Assembly: GCF_001544555.2 (NCBI RefSeq)
Contig: NZ_FCOK02000027.1
Span: forward strand, 1 to 64,000
DNA length: 64,000 nt
Direction of reading: 5' to 3'
Source: Caballeronia udeis
Lineage (GTDB): Bacteria; Pseudomonadota; Gammaproteobacteria; Burkholderiales; Burkholderiaceae
Shown: positions 26,603-38,200 of the stretch, piece by piece
Position numbering within the stretch: the first letter of the stretch is position 1
Layout of the letters: the number at the start of each line of letters is the position of its first letter
Translations under genes and position numbers: made by a program
Notes under the pieces: model-generated
Databases searched by the model: none
What the model was told of the DNA's origin: nothing
What the model saw: only the letters and a program-made list of their open reading frames with translations

Positions 26603-27035
26603 CCGTTACTCCGTGACGAAGAAGATTGCAACGTCAGCCGGCCAGACGGACAGGCTTACGGACAGGCTTACAACCACCGCTTTCGCCTCACCCGGAACTG
26701 CGGGAAGCGATGAACGGCGCGCATGCCGCTCGAGCGTCGCGGCAAAACGGGCAAGGCAGAACAACATGTCGGAAGCAGAAAAAGGGGTCGGGCAACAAGG
26801 TGCCGAAGCTCGATACCGGCTTGAAAAGCCGGCAGGAGCCGCCGCGAGTTTGCCGGACCGATCGGGTGAAAAATGTCGGACCACATCCGGGAAAACACGG
26901 TGGTCGTCATTATGCAGTAAGCGATGCATCCGCACGCGTGAGTGTTACAGATGGTTGCCAACACACTACGGCGAGGTGTATTGTGGCGGCTGCTAACGCG
27001 GGGGTCCTGCGCTGCACATCGCAATCTTTCACCGG
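26603..27035. other. Intergenic region upstream of the thiC riboswitch
   Basis: About 430 bases without a supported gene, between the divergent EamA gene and the thiC leader. A 12-bp unit ACGGACAGGCTT is duplicated near 26643-26667. The thiC promoter should be at the right end. Confidence 0.45.
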
Positions 27036-27104
27036 ATTGTCCGTGTGTCGCGGGTGAGAAATACCCTTTGAACCTGATCTGGATAATGCCAGCGCAGGGA
27101 AGCG
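27036..27104 (+). promoter_or_regulatory. TPP riboswitch (THI element) of thiC
   Basis: The conserved THI-box core is present: TGAGAAATACCC (27055-27066), then TGAACCTGATCTGGATAATG, GCCAGCG and AGGGAA. Thiamin pyrophosphate binds such aptamers and normally lowers expression of thiamin genes. The 5' strand of P2 reads GTGTGT rather than GGGT and P3 is tiny, so the 5' half is a degenerate or minimal version. The ends are approximate because P1 is not clear. thiC starts about 260 bp downstream. Confidence 0.93.
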
Positions 27105-27134
27105 TTCGGATTTCGCAGCGCTGGGGTCTTTTTT
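27089..27134 (+). terminator. Possible alternative hairpin with T-tract after the riboswitch
   Basis: CCAGCGC (27089-27095, inside aptamer helix P5) can pair with GCGCTGG (27118-27124), followed by GGTC and six T. It would compete with the aptamer fold. Confidence 0.45.
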
Positions 27135-27366
27135 CTTTCTCGCGCATCCCCGCCTGATCCGCCCGCCTCCTTCTCTGCTTTTTCTTCGGTCTCCCGTGGC
27201 TAGCGTTTGACTCAGCCGACTTCGTGCGATCTCGTGCCATTTGGTGCAATTTCGCACGCCTGGCGCTTTTCGCAGGCCGGCTGGGAAACACCCGTCCCCC
27301 GCAAACATCTGCATGGGACCGGAGTAGACGCCAAAGCGCCAACACCGGTCGACAAAGGAGAGCCGC

Positions 27367-29298
<1,932 letters not shown>

Positions 29299-29609
29299 GA
29301 AGCATCAAGCCGGGCGCCTGTGAAGGCGCAACGCTTCCGGTAACAAATAAAACGGCCCGCCGCATGTCTGTGCGACGGGCCGTTTCGCATTGAGGGACGT
29401 GCAACTCAGTAATTGTCTGCGGAATACGACGATCGGGCACCGTTTCTGCTTCTACATTGTAAGAATCGGCAGAACCTGTCTTTTCGCCGCCGGGTTGGAC
29501 GTGGACAGTCAGGCTCCTCCGCCAAGCGCAAACCATGCGCGACGAGAAGCTCGCCGGTTTGACAGCAACCCGTCATACCTTCGTGAATCATCGTTTTTGG
29601 AGAGTTGAA
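29299..29609. other. Intergenic region thiC / OsmB-like gene
   Basis: 311 bases without a gene. The first part holds the thiC terminator (29350-29385). The rest should contain the promoter of the OsmB-like gene; no consensus element stood out. Confidence 0.45.
29350..29385. terminator. Terminator after thiC
   Basis: AAACGGCCCG and CGGGCCGTTT form a GC-rich stem with extra CGCA/TGCG pairs inside. The T-tail is only three bases in the thiC direction, so strength is uncertain. Confidence 0.65.
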
Positions 29610-29822
29610 ATGGACAAGATCAAACAGATTGGCGCTGCTGCGCTCATTGCCGCGCTTCTCGGCGGCCTGTCTGCCTGCGATCAAATGACAACGCGGCAAC
29701 GCGATACGGCTATTGGCGCGGGTGTCGGTGGCGTGGCGGGTGCGGCACTTGGCGGCAACGCGCTGTCGACAGTGGGCGGCGCGGCCGCAGGCGGCCTGAT
29801 CGGCAATCAGGTTGGCAAGTAG
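29610..29822 (+). CDS. OsmB-like glycine-zipper lipoprotein
   Basis: 70 residues. Signal peptide with lipobox (ALIAALLGGLSAC), then QMTTRQRDTAIGAGVGGVAGAALGGNALSTVGGAAAGGLIGNQVGK, a glycine-zipper (GxxxG) hairpin as in OsmB, whose E. coli form is an osmotically inducible outer-membrane lipoprotein. ATG 29610 follows GGAGAG. A strong hairpin follows the stop. Confidence 0.85.
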   Translation: MDKIKQIGAAALIAALLGGLSACDQMTTRQRDTAIGAGVGGVAGAALGGNALSTVGGAAAGGLIGNQVGK

Positions 29823-29867
29823 CGTGATACCTCAGCGTGTCGGATGATTTTGCATCTGACGCACTGG

Positions 29868-29904
29868 GCCCGGTCGCCACGCTTTGCTAACACGGCGACC
29901 GGGC
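29868..29904 (+). terminator. Strong hairpin after the OsmB-like gene
   Basis: GCCCGGTCGCC and GGCGACCGGGC form a perfect 11-bp stem with a 15-base loop. No T-tract follows; it may terminate weakly or protect the mRNA end. Confidence 0.4.
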
Positions 29905-30066
29905 TGCAACCGAACTCAAGCGCTCCGGTGCACCAAACCTCACCTGTGAAACGGACCGAAACATTGGGATCTGCGTCCATGCTTTCCCACGTTCGATCGA
30001 TGCGCTAGGCTCCGGATGTCCCGTTCATTCGAACGGTCGCGTTCCGACGCAATGAGGAGTCGCACC

Positions 30067-30492
30067 ATGAGCCCGAAGCTCGCACTATCCGCCCTCGTGG
30101 GCGCTTTGAGCTTGAGCGCTTGTTACTACGTGCCGTACGGTTATTACCCAGCGTATCCGCCTTATCCGGGCACTCCGGTAGTCAGCACAGCACAAACGCA
30201 GCAGGAGAACCCTGTCGCACCGGCCGGAGCATCCGGTACCGGCTATACGCAAAACTATCAAGGCACCGGCAACCCTCCGTCCGCGTATGCATCAACAACA
30301 CCGCAATACGTCGCTGCACAGCCTGCTGTCTACGCGCCTTATCCCGCTTACTACCCAAGCTATCCGGTCTACGCGCCCTATCCGGCCTATTACGGTGGCT
30401 ACGGTTATCCCGCGTACGGTTACGGCCCTTTGCTGTCGGTTGGCTTCGGCTGGTACGGCGGCGGTGGACGCGGGCATTACTATCGTCACTGA
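30067..30492 (+). CDS. Tyr/Pro-rich lipoprotein of unknown function
   Basis: 141 residues. Signal MSPKLALSALVGALSLSAC with lipobox LSAC, followed by a highly repetitive Tyr-Pro-Ala region (YYVPYGYYPAYPPYPG, YAPYPAYYPSYPVYAPYPAYY) and a Gly/Tyr-rich end. Probably an envelope surface lipoprotein. Tyr-rich low complexity suggests an unfolded chain that may self-associate. GAGGAG is 8 nt before ATG 30067. A good terminator follows at 30571. Confidence 0.8.
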   Translation: MSPKLALSALVGALSLSACYYVPYGYYPAYPPYPGTPVVSTAQTQQENPVAPAGASGTGYTQNYQGTGNPPSAYASTTPQYVAAQPAVYAPYPAYYPSYPVYAPYPAYYGGYGYPAYGYGPLLSVGFGWYGGGGRGHYYRH

Positions 30493-30570
30493 GTTGTTGT
30501 CACTGAGCGCTTCGCCCTCTGCTTTTCCACTTGGGCGGCTGTTATCCGCTCGATGTAACGCTTCCACATA

Positions 30571-30603
30571 AGCCGCGCTAGCCATAGCGCGGTTTGTTTT
30601 TTT
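30571..30603 (+). terminator. Rho-independent terminator
   Basis: CCGCGCTA, loop GCCA, TAGCGCGG, then TTTGTTTTTTT. It ends the Tyr/Pro-rich lipoprotein transcript. Confidence 0.88.
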
Positions 30604-31041
30604 GTGCGCGTCGTTCGCCAGAATTCCTTGCTCGCTGCGCCAGTCCGGACGCTACGGTTACAGGAATCCTTATCATGTTGGTCTTCGCCCACGTCCTGCC
30701 CTGGCTTGTCGCCGTTCACAGCGTGATCTGCGTCCGGTTTTGCGCCGGGTTACATGCGCCCCGTCCGGGACCGACGCGCCCGATACGCATGACCCCGCCA
30801 CGCGCCAAGACTTCGATACAACCTGCAAGGCTATGGTTAATCCTTCCTTGACGCGCGCCATCCCCGCCCTATCCTTAGACAAGACGCATTATGCAAACGC
30901 TTAGTTGCATGGTGTGTCGAGCAGCGGCGCGCTTATTGCACGCCGAATAAAACTCACGGAGCTGTCGCGGTACCGGTCGCCATGGCCGGAGAACGCCACG
31001 CGTTCATCAAAATATTCATCAGAACAAGACCAGGAGACAAC
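30604..31041. other. Intergenic region upstream of lldP
   Basis: 438 bases without a supported gene. It contains a predicted sigma-70 promoter at 30848-30875, giving a leader of about 160 nt for lldP. No LldR operator was recognised. Confidence 0.45.
30848..30875 (+). promoter_or_regulatory. Predicted sigma-70 promoter of lldP
   Basis: TTGACG (-35), 16-bp spacer, TATCCT (-10); expected start near 30882. Assigned by eye only. Confidence 0.4.
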
Positions 31042-32640
31042 ATGTTTCATCAGATTCTGACACCTGTCGGGGGCTCGCTCGGCCTGTCCTTTCTCGTCGC
31101 CGTGCTGCCTATTGCAGTCGTGCTGGCGCTGCTTGGGTGGGCGCGCCGGCCAGCGTGGCAGGCATCACTCGCCGGCTTGATTGTCGGCATCGTAGTGGCC
31201 GTTGCCGTGTGGCATTTCCCCATAGGCCTGGCAGCCGATTCCGTTGCGGCAGGCGCCGTGTTCGCCGTCTGGCCGGTCATGTGGATCGTCTTCGCGGCGA
31301 TCCTGCTCTACAACATCGCGCAGCGCTCGGGCCGCTTCGAAGCATTCCGGGTATGGATGATCGACAACCTGCCCAACGACCGGCGCATCGTGCTGGTGGT
31401 GATCGGATTCTCGTTCGGTGCGCTGCTGGAAGGGATCGCCGGTTTTGGCACACCGATCGCCATCACGAGTTCGCTGCTGATCCTGCTCGGCTTTCCGACG
31501 CTCGAAGCGCTCACCTTCACGCTGATCTTCAACACCGCGCCGGTTGCGTTCGGCGCGCTCGGCGTGCCGGTCACCGTGCTCGGCGCCGTGACCCATCTCT
31601 CCCCCGACCTGCTCGCCATGATGGTCGGACGCCAATTGCCGTTCTTCGCGCTGCTGCTGCCGTTCTACGTGATCGGCGTGTACGCGGGCTTTCGCAACAT
31701 GCTCAAGATCTGGCCGGTGCTGCTGGTCGCCGGCGGGACGTTCGCGCTCACGCAATTCGTCACGTCGAACTACATCAACTATTCGCTCACCGATGTGCTT
31801 GCCTCGCTTGTGTCGCTGATCCTGACGATCGCATTCCTGCGCGTCTGGAAACCGGCGCCGGACGAGCGTTTCGCCATCAACGTGGATCGGGTCGCGCAGA
31901 CCCGCGGCAAGGTTTCCGGCAGCCACGGCTGGGTGCCGTGGATCGTGGTATCGGTGGTCGTGATCGTTTGGACCGTCGCAAAGATCTTCCTGATCGGCGA
32001 TGTGAAAGTGCCGTGGCCTGGGCTCGACAAAGCGGTCTTCATCACGCTCTATAACCAGCCGTACGGCGCGATCTGGGACTTCCAGCCGCTCGCGACCGGC
32101 ACCGCGATCCTGGTGGCATCGATTATCACCGCCGCGATCGTGCGGCTGCCCCTGAGCGAATTTCGCGCGTCGATCGTGGATACCTGGGTCCAGACACGCA
32201 TCGCCATCCTGACGGTTGCGACTATCGTCGGGCTCGCGTACCTGATGAACTACTCGGGGATGAACTACACGCTCGGCCTGGGCGTGGCGTCGGTGGGAGC
32301 TTTCTTCCCGCTGGTCTCGGCGTTCCTCGGTTGGGTCGCGGTGTTCCTCTCCGGCAGCGATACGTCGGGTAATGCACTGTTCGGTAATCTGCAAGTGGTC
32401 GCGGCACGGCAGCTCAATCTCAACCCAATCCTGATGGCCGCCACGAATTCATCGGGCGGGGTGATGGGGAAGATGATCTCGCCGCAGAACATCTCGACGG
32501 GCGTCGCCACCACCGAACTGAAAGGCAAGGAAGGCGTGGTTTTCGCGAAGACGTTCAAGCACTCCATTCTGTTGACCGTGCTGCTCGGTGTGCTGGTCTG
32601 GCTGCAGCAGAACGTGTTGACCTGGATGATTCCGCATTGA
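31042..32640 (+). CDS. lldP: L-lactate permease
   Basis: 532 residues with about 13 membrane spans, typical of LctP/LldP proton:lactate (and glycolate) symporters. Characteristic blocks are GFSFGALLEGIAGFGTPIAIT, FNTAPVAFGALGVPVT, FLSGSDTSGNALFGNLQ, and TNSSGGVMGKMISPQNISTG. ATG 31042 has AGGAGAC at 4 nt; an upstream in-frame start at 30982 is unlikely. No lactate dehydrogenase gene adjoins it. It converges with arfB. Confidence 0.95.
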   Translation: MFHQILTPVGGSLGLSFLVAVLPIAVVLALLGWARRPAWQASLAGLIVGIVVAVAVWHFPIGLAADSVAAGAVFAVWPVMWIVFAAILLYNIAQRSGRFEAFRVWMIDNLPNDRRIVLVVIGFSFGALLEGIAGFGTPIAITSSLLILLGFPTLEALTFTLIFNTAPVAFGALGVPVTVLGAVTHLSPDLLAMMVGRQLPFFALLLPFYVIGVYAGFRNMLKIWPVLLVAGGTFALTQFVTSNYINYSLTDVLASLVSLILTIAFLRVWKPAPDERFAINVDRVAQTRGKVSGSHGWVPWIVVSVVVIVWTVAKIFLIGDVKVPWPGLDKAVFITLYNQPYGAIWDFQPLATGTAILVASIITAAIVRLPLSEFRASIVDTWVQTRIAILTVATIVGLAYLMNYSGMNYTLGLGVASVGAFFPLVSAFLGWVAVFLSGSDTSGNALFGNLQVVAARQLNLNPILMAATNSSGGVMGKMISPQNISTGVATTELKGKEGVVFAKTFKHSILLTVLLGVLVWLQQNVLTWMIPH

Positions 32641-32851
32641 CGGGAAAGCGCGCGGCACGTCTTGATTTTTGCAGGCTTGTTTTGAACGTCAAGGTTCCTG
32701 CCGCGTGCGAATGCGGGTGGCAGGGCTTGGCCTTCGATGGACGGCGCTGATTGCGTTGCGAGCCAGCATGGGGGTTGGTCGTGCAACGTGCATCGCCCAA
32801 GCGTTGACCGGGCGAGCAGCGGACCGCCGTGCCAGGCAGGCTGAATGCGGC

Positions 32852-33265
32852 TCACTCCCCGACTACCCGTCCCCGCCTTGCCTTCACCGCGCCTCGCCGC
32901 ACTTTCCCATCCACCCTTCGCAACTGCGAAGCCCGGGTAGGTTTCGTCGCCACGCGTGTGCGGCGCGTCACGCTGACGCGCTGGATCATCTCGTCGAGCC
33001 GTGCGAGCGCCGCCGCCCGATTCATGTCCTGCGTGCGGTGTTCCTGCGACTTGATGATGATCACCCCGTCGCGCGTAATGCGACTATCGCGTAACGCAAG
33101 CAGGCGCATCTTGATCGTTTCCGGGAGCGACGACGCCTGGATGTCGAAACGCAGGTGAATCGCGCTGGATACCTTGTTGACGTTCTGACCGCCCGCTCCC
33201 TGCGCGCGCACGGCGCTCAGCTCGACCTCGTTCGGCTGGATCACATACTCGATCGTATGATTCAC
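32852..33265 (-). CDS. arfB: Peptidyl-tRNA hydrolase ArfB (ribosome rescue)
   Basis: 137 residues. A stand-alone class I release-factor-like protein with the catalytic GGQ (Gly25-Gly26-Gln27 in RAQGAGGQNVNKV) and the Lys/Arg-rich C-terminal tail (KVRRGAVKARRGR) that enters the empty mRNA channel of stalled ribosomes. It releases nascent chains from ribosomes stuck on non-stop messages. It starts with GTG at 33265, preceded by GGAGG at 7 nt, and the GTGA overlaps the recD stop by 4 nt, so translation should be coupled to recD. Confidence 0.95.
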   Translation of the reverse strand: MNHTIEYVIQPNEVELSAVRAQGAGGQNVNKVSSAIHLRFDIQASSLPETIKMRLLALRDSRITRDGVIIIKSQEHRTQDMNRAAALARLDEMIQRVSVTRRTRVATKPTRASQLRRVDGKVRRGAVKARRGRVVGE

Positions 33266-35292
33266 AATGCAGCCTCCGCAATGCGCGCGGCCAGACCGGA
33301 GTCACGCCGCGTGGGTGTCCGGACGGCCTGCGCAAAAACGTCCGCCGAGCCAATGACATCGACACGGCTACGCGCCCGTGTGATCGCCGTATAAACCAGT
33401 TCCCGCGACAACATCCGGCCAAACGCGCTGGGCAGAACCAGCGCGGCGTGGTCGAATTCAGAGCCCTGCGATTTGTGGACAGTCAGCGCAAACGCCGTAT
33501 CGTGCGGCGGCAATGCGGCGGGCGAGAGCATCCGCAACGTGGAGTCCGCCATGCGGAAGCAGACCTGCATGGCACCGCCCGGCGCCGGCAGCGCAATGCC
33601 GATATCGCCGTTGAACACGCCCAGCGCGTAGTCGTTGCGCGTCACGATCACCGGTCGCCCCGCGAACCATTGAGCGCCTGCGCCCAGCGTGACCGACGCA
33701 ACCGCGCGGACCCACGCCGAGACCCTCGCGTTGATTTCATCCACGCCACGCGGCCCATGACGCGTGGCGGCGAGGATACGAAAGCGGTTGAGCGCATCGA
33801 AAAGCGGCGCGGCGCCGGTTCCCGCTTCAAGCGTTTCGGCAAGCGCTCGCGCGTACGGCTCAAAACCGGCGTTCAGGTGCGCCAGGGTGCGCTCCGAGAG
33901 ATGGGGTCCGGCATCGTCGATGAGTAGCGCCGCTTTTGCCGGATTGTCGCGACTGCCGGGCGTCAAGGCAGCAAGCGCGTCGTCAACGGAACCGCGACGG
34001 ATGGCGACCGATAACCGCCCAATATCCGAATCCAGGCCGAACCGGTAATTGTGCTGCAACCACACGACACAATTGGTCAACGGACTCACCGCGGGTTGTC
34101 CGGGCGCGACAGGCGCCGCCGGATGCCAGTCGACTTCGGGCAGGCCGGCCAATATGTCATGAGCGTCATAAGCGCCGGTGCCGTCGTCCGGGATCAGATA
34201 ACCGGGCTCGTCAATCCACATGGGTTCGGTTTCAAGCAGCGCGGTTTGATCATCATCGTGGTGCGGCAACGCGGCGATGAACCGCGCGGCCGGCATCGAC
34301 AACGCTGCCGCTATCCGCGCCGCGCCGGCATCGCTGAAAACCGGCTGCGCGCTCAATTCCGCGAACACAGCGCCTGCTTCCACAGCGGCCAGTTGATCCT
34401 TGTCGCCGAGCATCACGAGCCGCGCACCGGGCGCGACCGCTTCGAGAAGATGCGCGGCGAGCGCGACGTCGATCATCGACGCCTCGTCGATCACGATCAC
34501 ATCAAACGGCAGCGGATTGTCGCGATGATGCCGGAAGCGCCCGTTCGCCTGCGTGCCAAGCAGACGCTGCAACGTGAACGACGTATGCGGCAAACGCGCG
34601 GCCAACTCGGGCGGCAACACATTGGCGCGTTCTGCCAGCGCCTCCTGCATGCGCTGTGCCGCCTTGCCGGTCGGGGCCGCGAGCGCGATTCGCAAAGCCG
34701 GGTTTTCGTCGAGCAGGCACGCGAGCACGCCGACAACTGTTGTTGTCTTGCCCGTTCCCGGACCGCCGCTCACGATGGTGAGACGTCCCGACAACGCCAC
34801 AAGCGCGGCCACGCTTTGCCAGTCGATGTTGTCATCGTCATTCTTTGATGCCGCAAAATAGCGCCCCACGCGCGCTTTCAATTCGGCCGGATCGATAGGC
34901 CTGGCAGACACTTCGGCACGTTCGACCAGTGCCCGCGCGAGCCGCCGTTCATAGTCGAAATACCGGGCGAGATAGATACGCCGGCTCGAATCTATAACGA
35001 GCGGCAGCAGGTCCGCAGCCGCTTCCCGGCCGTCACACACCACGCCGCTTGCCAGCAACGCGGCATGTACCGTGCCGACCGTTTCGCCATACCGCTGCGC
35101 GAGTGCATCAAGCGCAATGCACACATGCCCTTGCGTAGTCGCGCGGCTTATTGCGAATGCCGCGCGCTGGGCCCAGCGTACGTTGCCGGCATCGCCCTGA
35201 AGGCGCTTCGATAACGCGCCTATCCGGCGCGCGAAACCATCGGCAAGCGCGACGTTGTCGTCGGGGACGAAAGTCAGGTCGGGCGCGTTCAT
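33262..35292 (-). CDS. recD: Exodeoxyribonuclease V subunit alpha (RecD helicase)
   Basis: 676 residues. The 5'-3' SF1B helicase of RecBCD. Walker A VSGGPGTGKTTT is near residue 176, motif II DEASMID follows, GDKDQL is motif III, and the C-terminus has LTVHKSQGSEFD and YTAITRARS. N-terminal residues 1-110 are the RecB-binding region. The ATG at 35292 overlaps the recB stop as ATGA, and arfB overlaps the recD stop. A region before WLQHNYRFG is longer than I recall for E. coli RecD. Together with RecB and RecC it processes double-strand breaks. Confidence 0.95.
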   Translation of the reverse strand: MNAPDLTFVPDDNVALADGFARRIGALSKRLQGDAGNVRWAQRAAFAISRATTQGHVCIALDALAQRYGETVGTVHAALLASGVVCDGREAAADLLPLVIDSSRRIYLARYFDYERRLARALVERAEVSARPIDPAELKARVGRYFAASKNDDDNIDWQSVAALVALSGRLTIVSGGPGTGKTTTVVGVLACLLDENPALRIALAAPTGKAAQRMQEALAERANVLPPELAARLPHTSFTLQRLLGTQANGRFRHHRDNPLPFDVIVIDEASMIDVALAAHLLEAVAPGARLVMLGDKDQLAAVEAGAVFAELSAQPVFSDAGAARIAAALSMPAARFIAALPHHDDDQTALLETEPMWIDEPGYLIPDDGTGAYDAHDILAGLPEVDWHPAAPVAPGQPAVSPLTNCVVWLQHNYRFGLDSDIGRLSVAIRRGSVDDALAALTPGSRDNPAKAALLIDDAGPHLSERTLAHLNAGFEPYARALAETLEAGTGAAPLFDALNRFRILAATRHGPRGVDEINARVSAWVRAVASVTLGAGAQWFAGRPVIVTRNDYALGVFNGDIGIALPAPGGAMQVCFRMADSTLRMLSPAALPPHDTAFALTVHKSQGSEFDHAALVLPSAFGRMLSRELVYTAITRARSRVDVIGSADVFAQAVRTPTRRDSGLAARIAEAAL

Positions 35293-38200
35293 GCGGCAAC
35301 TCCTTGCATCAGGCGGTCGATCGCCTCGATTAGTTCCAGCGATGGCTTGCCCACATGCACGCCTGCTGCCCGGTCGCCCTCGCGCCAATCGGGCCGTACG
35401 CCGCGCAGGAACAAATACAGGTAACCGCCGACATGCCGCTCGAACGCGTAATCGCGCAACCGCACACGCAGGTAACGATGCAGCGCGACGACGTAGAACA
35501 ACGCCTGCAAATGGTAAGCATGCGAGGCCATCGCCGCACCCAGAGATCCCTCGTCGTAATCGGCCGGCGTCAGCCCAAGATGATTCGACTTCCAGTCGAC
35601 GATCCAGAAGCGCCCTTCGTGCTCGACGATCATGTCGATGAACCCTTTGACGAAGCCACGCAAGGTTCCGGCTTCCAGTGCGACATCGGGGAAGCCATGC
35701 GAGACGAGCACACGCCGCAAGGCCGAGAAATCCAGCGATTCCGCAGGGAACAGGAACTCGAGTTCATTCATGCGCCGCTTGGTGGGGATGGTGTGGAGGC
35801 GCATGCCGGATACGAGTTCGGTCGCAACTGTATCAGCCAGGAGACGCGCCATCATTGCGGGCAGGTCGGCAGCCGGCGCGTCATACGTGGAAACAGCAAT
35901 GGGATGTTCATGCAACGCGCGCCCGATCGCTTCGGGCCATGTGGCCGAGTTGGTGAAATCAGCGAGTTCGTACATCCGGTGCAGGCACTCGCCCGCCGAC
36001 GGACCGCGCGGAAACGCGAGGATATCGTCGGCGGCGAGCTGGACCGGCGCTGCGGGCACCGGCGTTTCGGCGGCCATGATTGCATCGATAAGTCCGTCGT
36101 GGTCAGGACGTTCATCAGCGGGCTGCGCCTGGTTCGATTCCTCGCGGGCACCGGCTGCAATCATCGAGCTGAAGCTCGCGGTCCGCCAACTGTCACGCAA
36201 TACACGACGGCTGGTTCGCGGCTGCGGCACGAAGGCGGCGTCGCGATTCACCACAAGCGGTTCGCGCACGTCGATCACGGGCAGGGGTTCGACGGAAATG
36301 GAGCCGGTTGCAAGCGCTTGCCAACTTCCGACCACATCGTCTTCCTCGGGCGGCTCGGTGAGCCAGTCGCCAAACGGATGGCCTGCGCCCGCGACCAGCC
36401 AATTGAGTACGCTACGCCGCGATTCCTTCGCCGATTTCCCGATCAGATACACCCCTCCAACCACATAACACCGGTACACGGCACGCGTGAGCGCCACATA
36501 CACAAGCCGCGCGCGCTCGGCGGCCTGCTCGCGCGTGGCAAGCGCGGATGCGCGTTCACCCTCTTCGTCGGTATAGCCGTAGTGCAGGATGGCCGCACCG
36601 CCGTCGTGATATTCGCGGGCATCAGGCAGCCCTGTGGACGGCGGATCGCGCAACGCGCCGTCGTTCAGGAACGGACAGAACACGACGGCATATTCCAGGC
36701 CTTTCGATTTATGCACCGTGACGATCTGCACAAGGTTGCGATCGGACTCAAGCCGCAACTGCGCATCTTCCCCACCGTCCTGCTCCGCGCGCTGTGCGGC
36801 AAGCCAGCGCAGCGTGGGCGCAATGCCCGGTTGCACAGCGCCGCGCGCCTGGATCAACTCGGCCAGATGATTGACGTTGGTCAGGCGGCGCTCGCCGTCT
36901 GGACCTACGACCAGACGCTGCGCGATCAGCAACTCACGCGCGAGCGTGCGCCACATGACCGCGAAACCGCGCTCGTGCCACAGCATCCGGTAACGCGAGA
37001 AACGTTCGACCCAGCTCATGGCGTCGGTTGCGGCGGAGCCTTCAACGGCTTCGCTATGCTCCATGTTCCACAACGCGGCGGCGTCCAGCCCGAGCCAGTC
37101 CGTTGCAAGCGCCGCGCGCAGACGGCGCAAGTCGCCGGGAGTATCAATAGCGGCGAGCAAACGCTCGATCTGCTCGGCATCGAACGTACCGAACACCGAC
37201 GCCTGCGCCAGTTCCACGCTGCCCACGCCCCAGCTCGCCAGCACGCGCTTGACGAGACTTCCCTGCCGATGCGTCTGCACAAGGACAGCTATCTGGCCGG
37301 GCGACAAGGGCTTGTCGCCTATCGTTACTTCCCCGTTTTGAGCGCCGCGCAGCAAACGCACGATCTCCGCCGCGCAGGCCTCGGCCGCCTGGCGGTTGGC
37401 GTTCGTTTTCGATAGCGCGGAATCGCCTTGCGGCAACATCCACACGCAGAAATCGGCGGTATCGGAATACGCGGCCGACGCTGTGTTGTCGTTGAACGGC
37501 TGGCGTTCACGGGTACCTGCGCGCACCGGCTGATACGTCAATCCGTCGAGGATAAACGCCGCCGGGTTTGCGCCGAAAATGCGATTGCAGGCGTCGATGA
37601 TCGGTGCAGTCGAGCGCTGGTTGACCGCAAGCGTATATCTCGCCGATGCCTGCTCGCGCGCCTTCAAATACGTATGCAGGTCGGCGGCACGGAAGCTGTA
37701 GATGGCCTGCTTCGGGTCCCCGACCAGAAACAGCGGTCCTTGCGGCGCGAAGATGCTGTTGAAGATAGCGAACTGCAGCGGGTCCGTGTCCTGGAACTCG
37801 TCGATCAACGCTGCCGGATAACGTGCCCGAAGCGCATCGGCGAGCCACGGGTTGGCCGCGAGCGCCTGGTACAGGTTGGACAGCAGGTCATCGAACGACA
37901 CCACGCGCCGCGTCCGCTTGCGCGCCGCCAGTTCCAGCGGCGCATAGTCGAGCCACTCACGCACAATGCCAAGCCAGGCCGCGCGCTGCGTCGCTTCCGC
38001 TGCGGCCGCGGCGGCGGCAAGCGTCTCGGCGTGATCGAAGAAAACGTGCGACGGCGGCTCGTTCTTCACCTTCGTGCCTTTCTTCAACGCACTCGCCGTG
38101 AGCTTCAGCGCTTCCTTCGGCGGCGCAGCGTGGCAGTCGTTGTCGGCGAAATAGTCGGACCACGCCGCCACTGCCGCATCGATCAGCGTGCGCTTGTGCG

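Noticed and set aside
26606..26935. A 109-codon minus-strand frame upstream of the EamA gene
   Set aside because: No recognisable domain, signal or ribosome binding site.
31165..32394. Minus-strand open frame opposite lldP
   Set aside because: Highly charged shadow of the hydrophobic lldP reading frame.
35355..37415. Plus-strand open frame of 686 codons opposite recB
   Set aside because: Antisense of a well-supported gene with Walker A and nuclease motifs; no domain in the antisense product.
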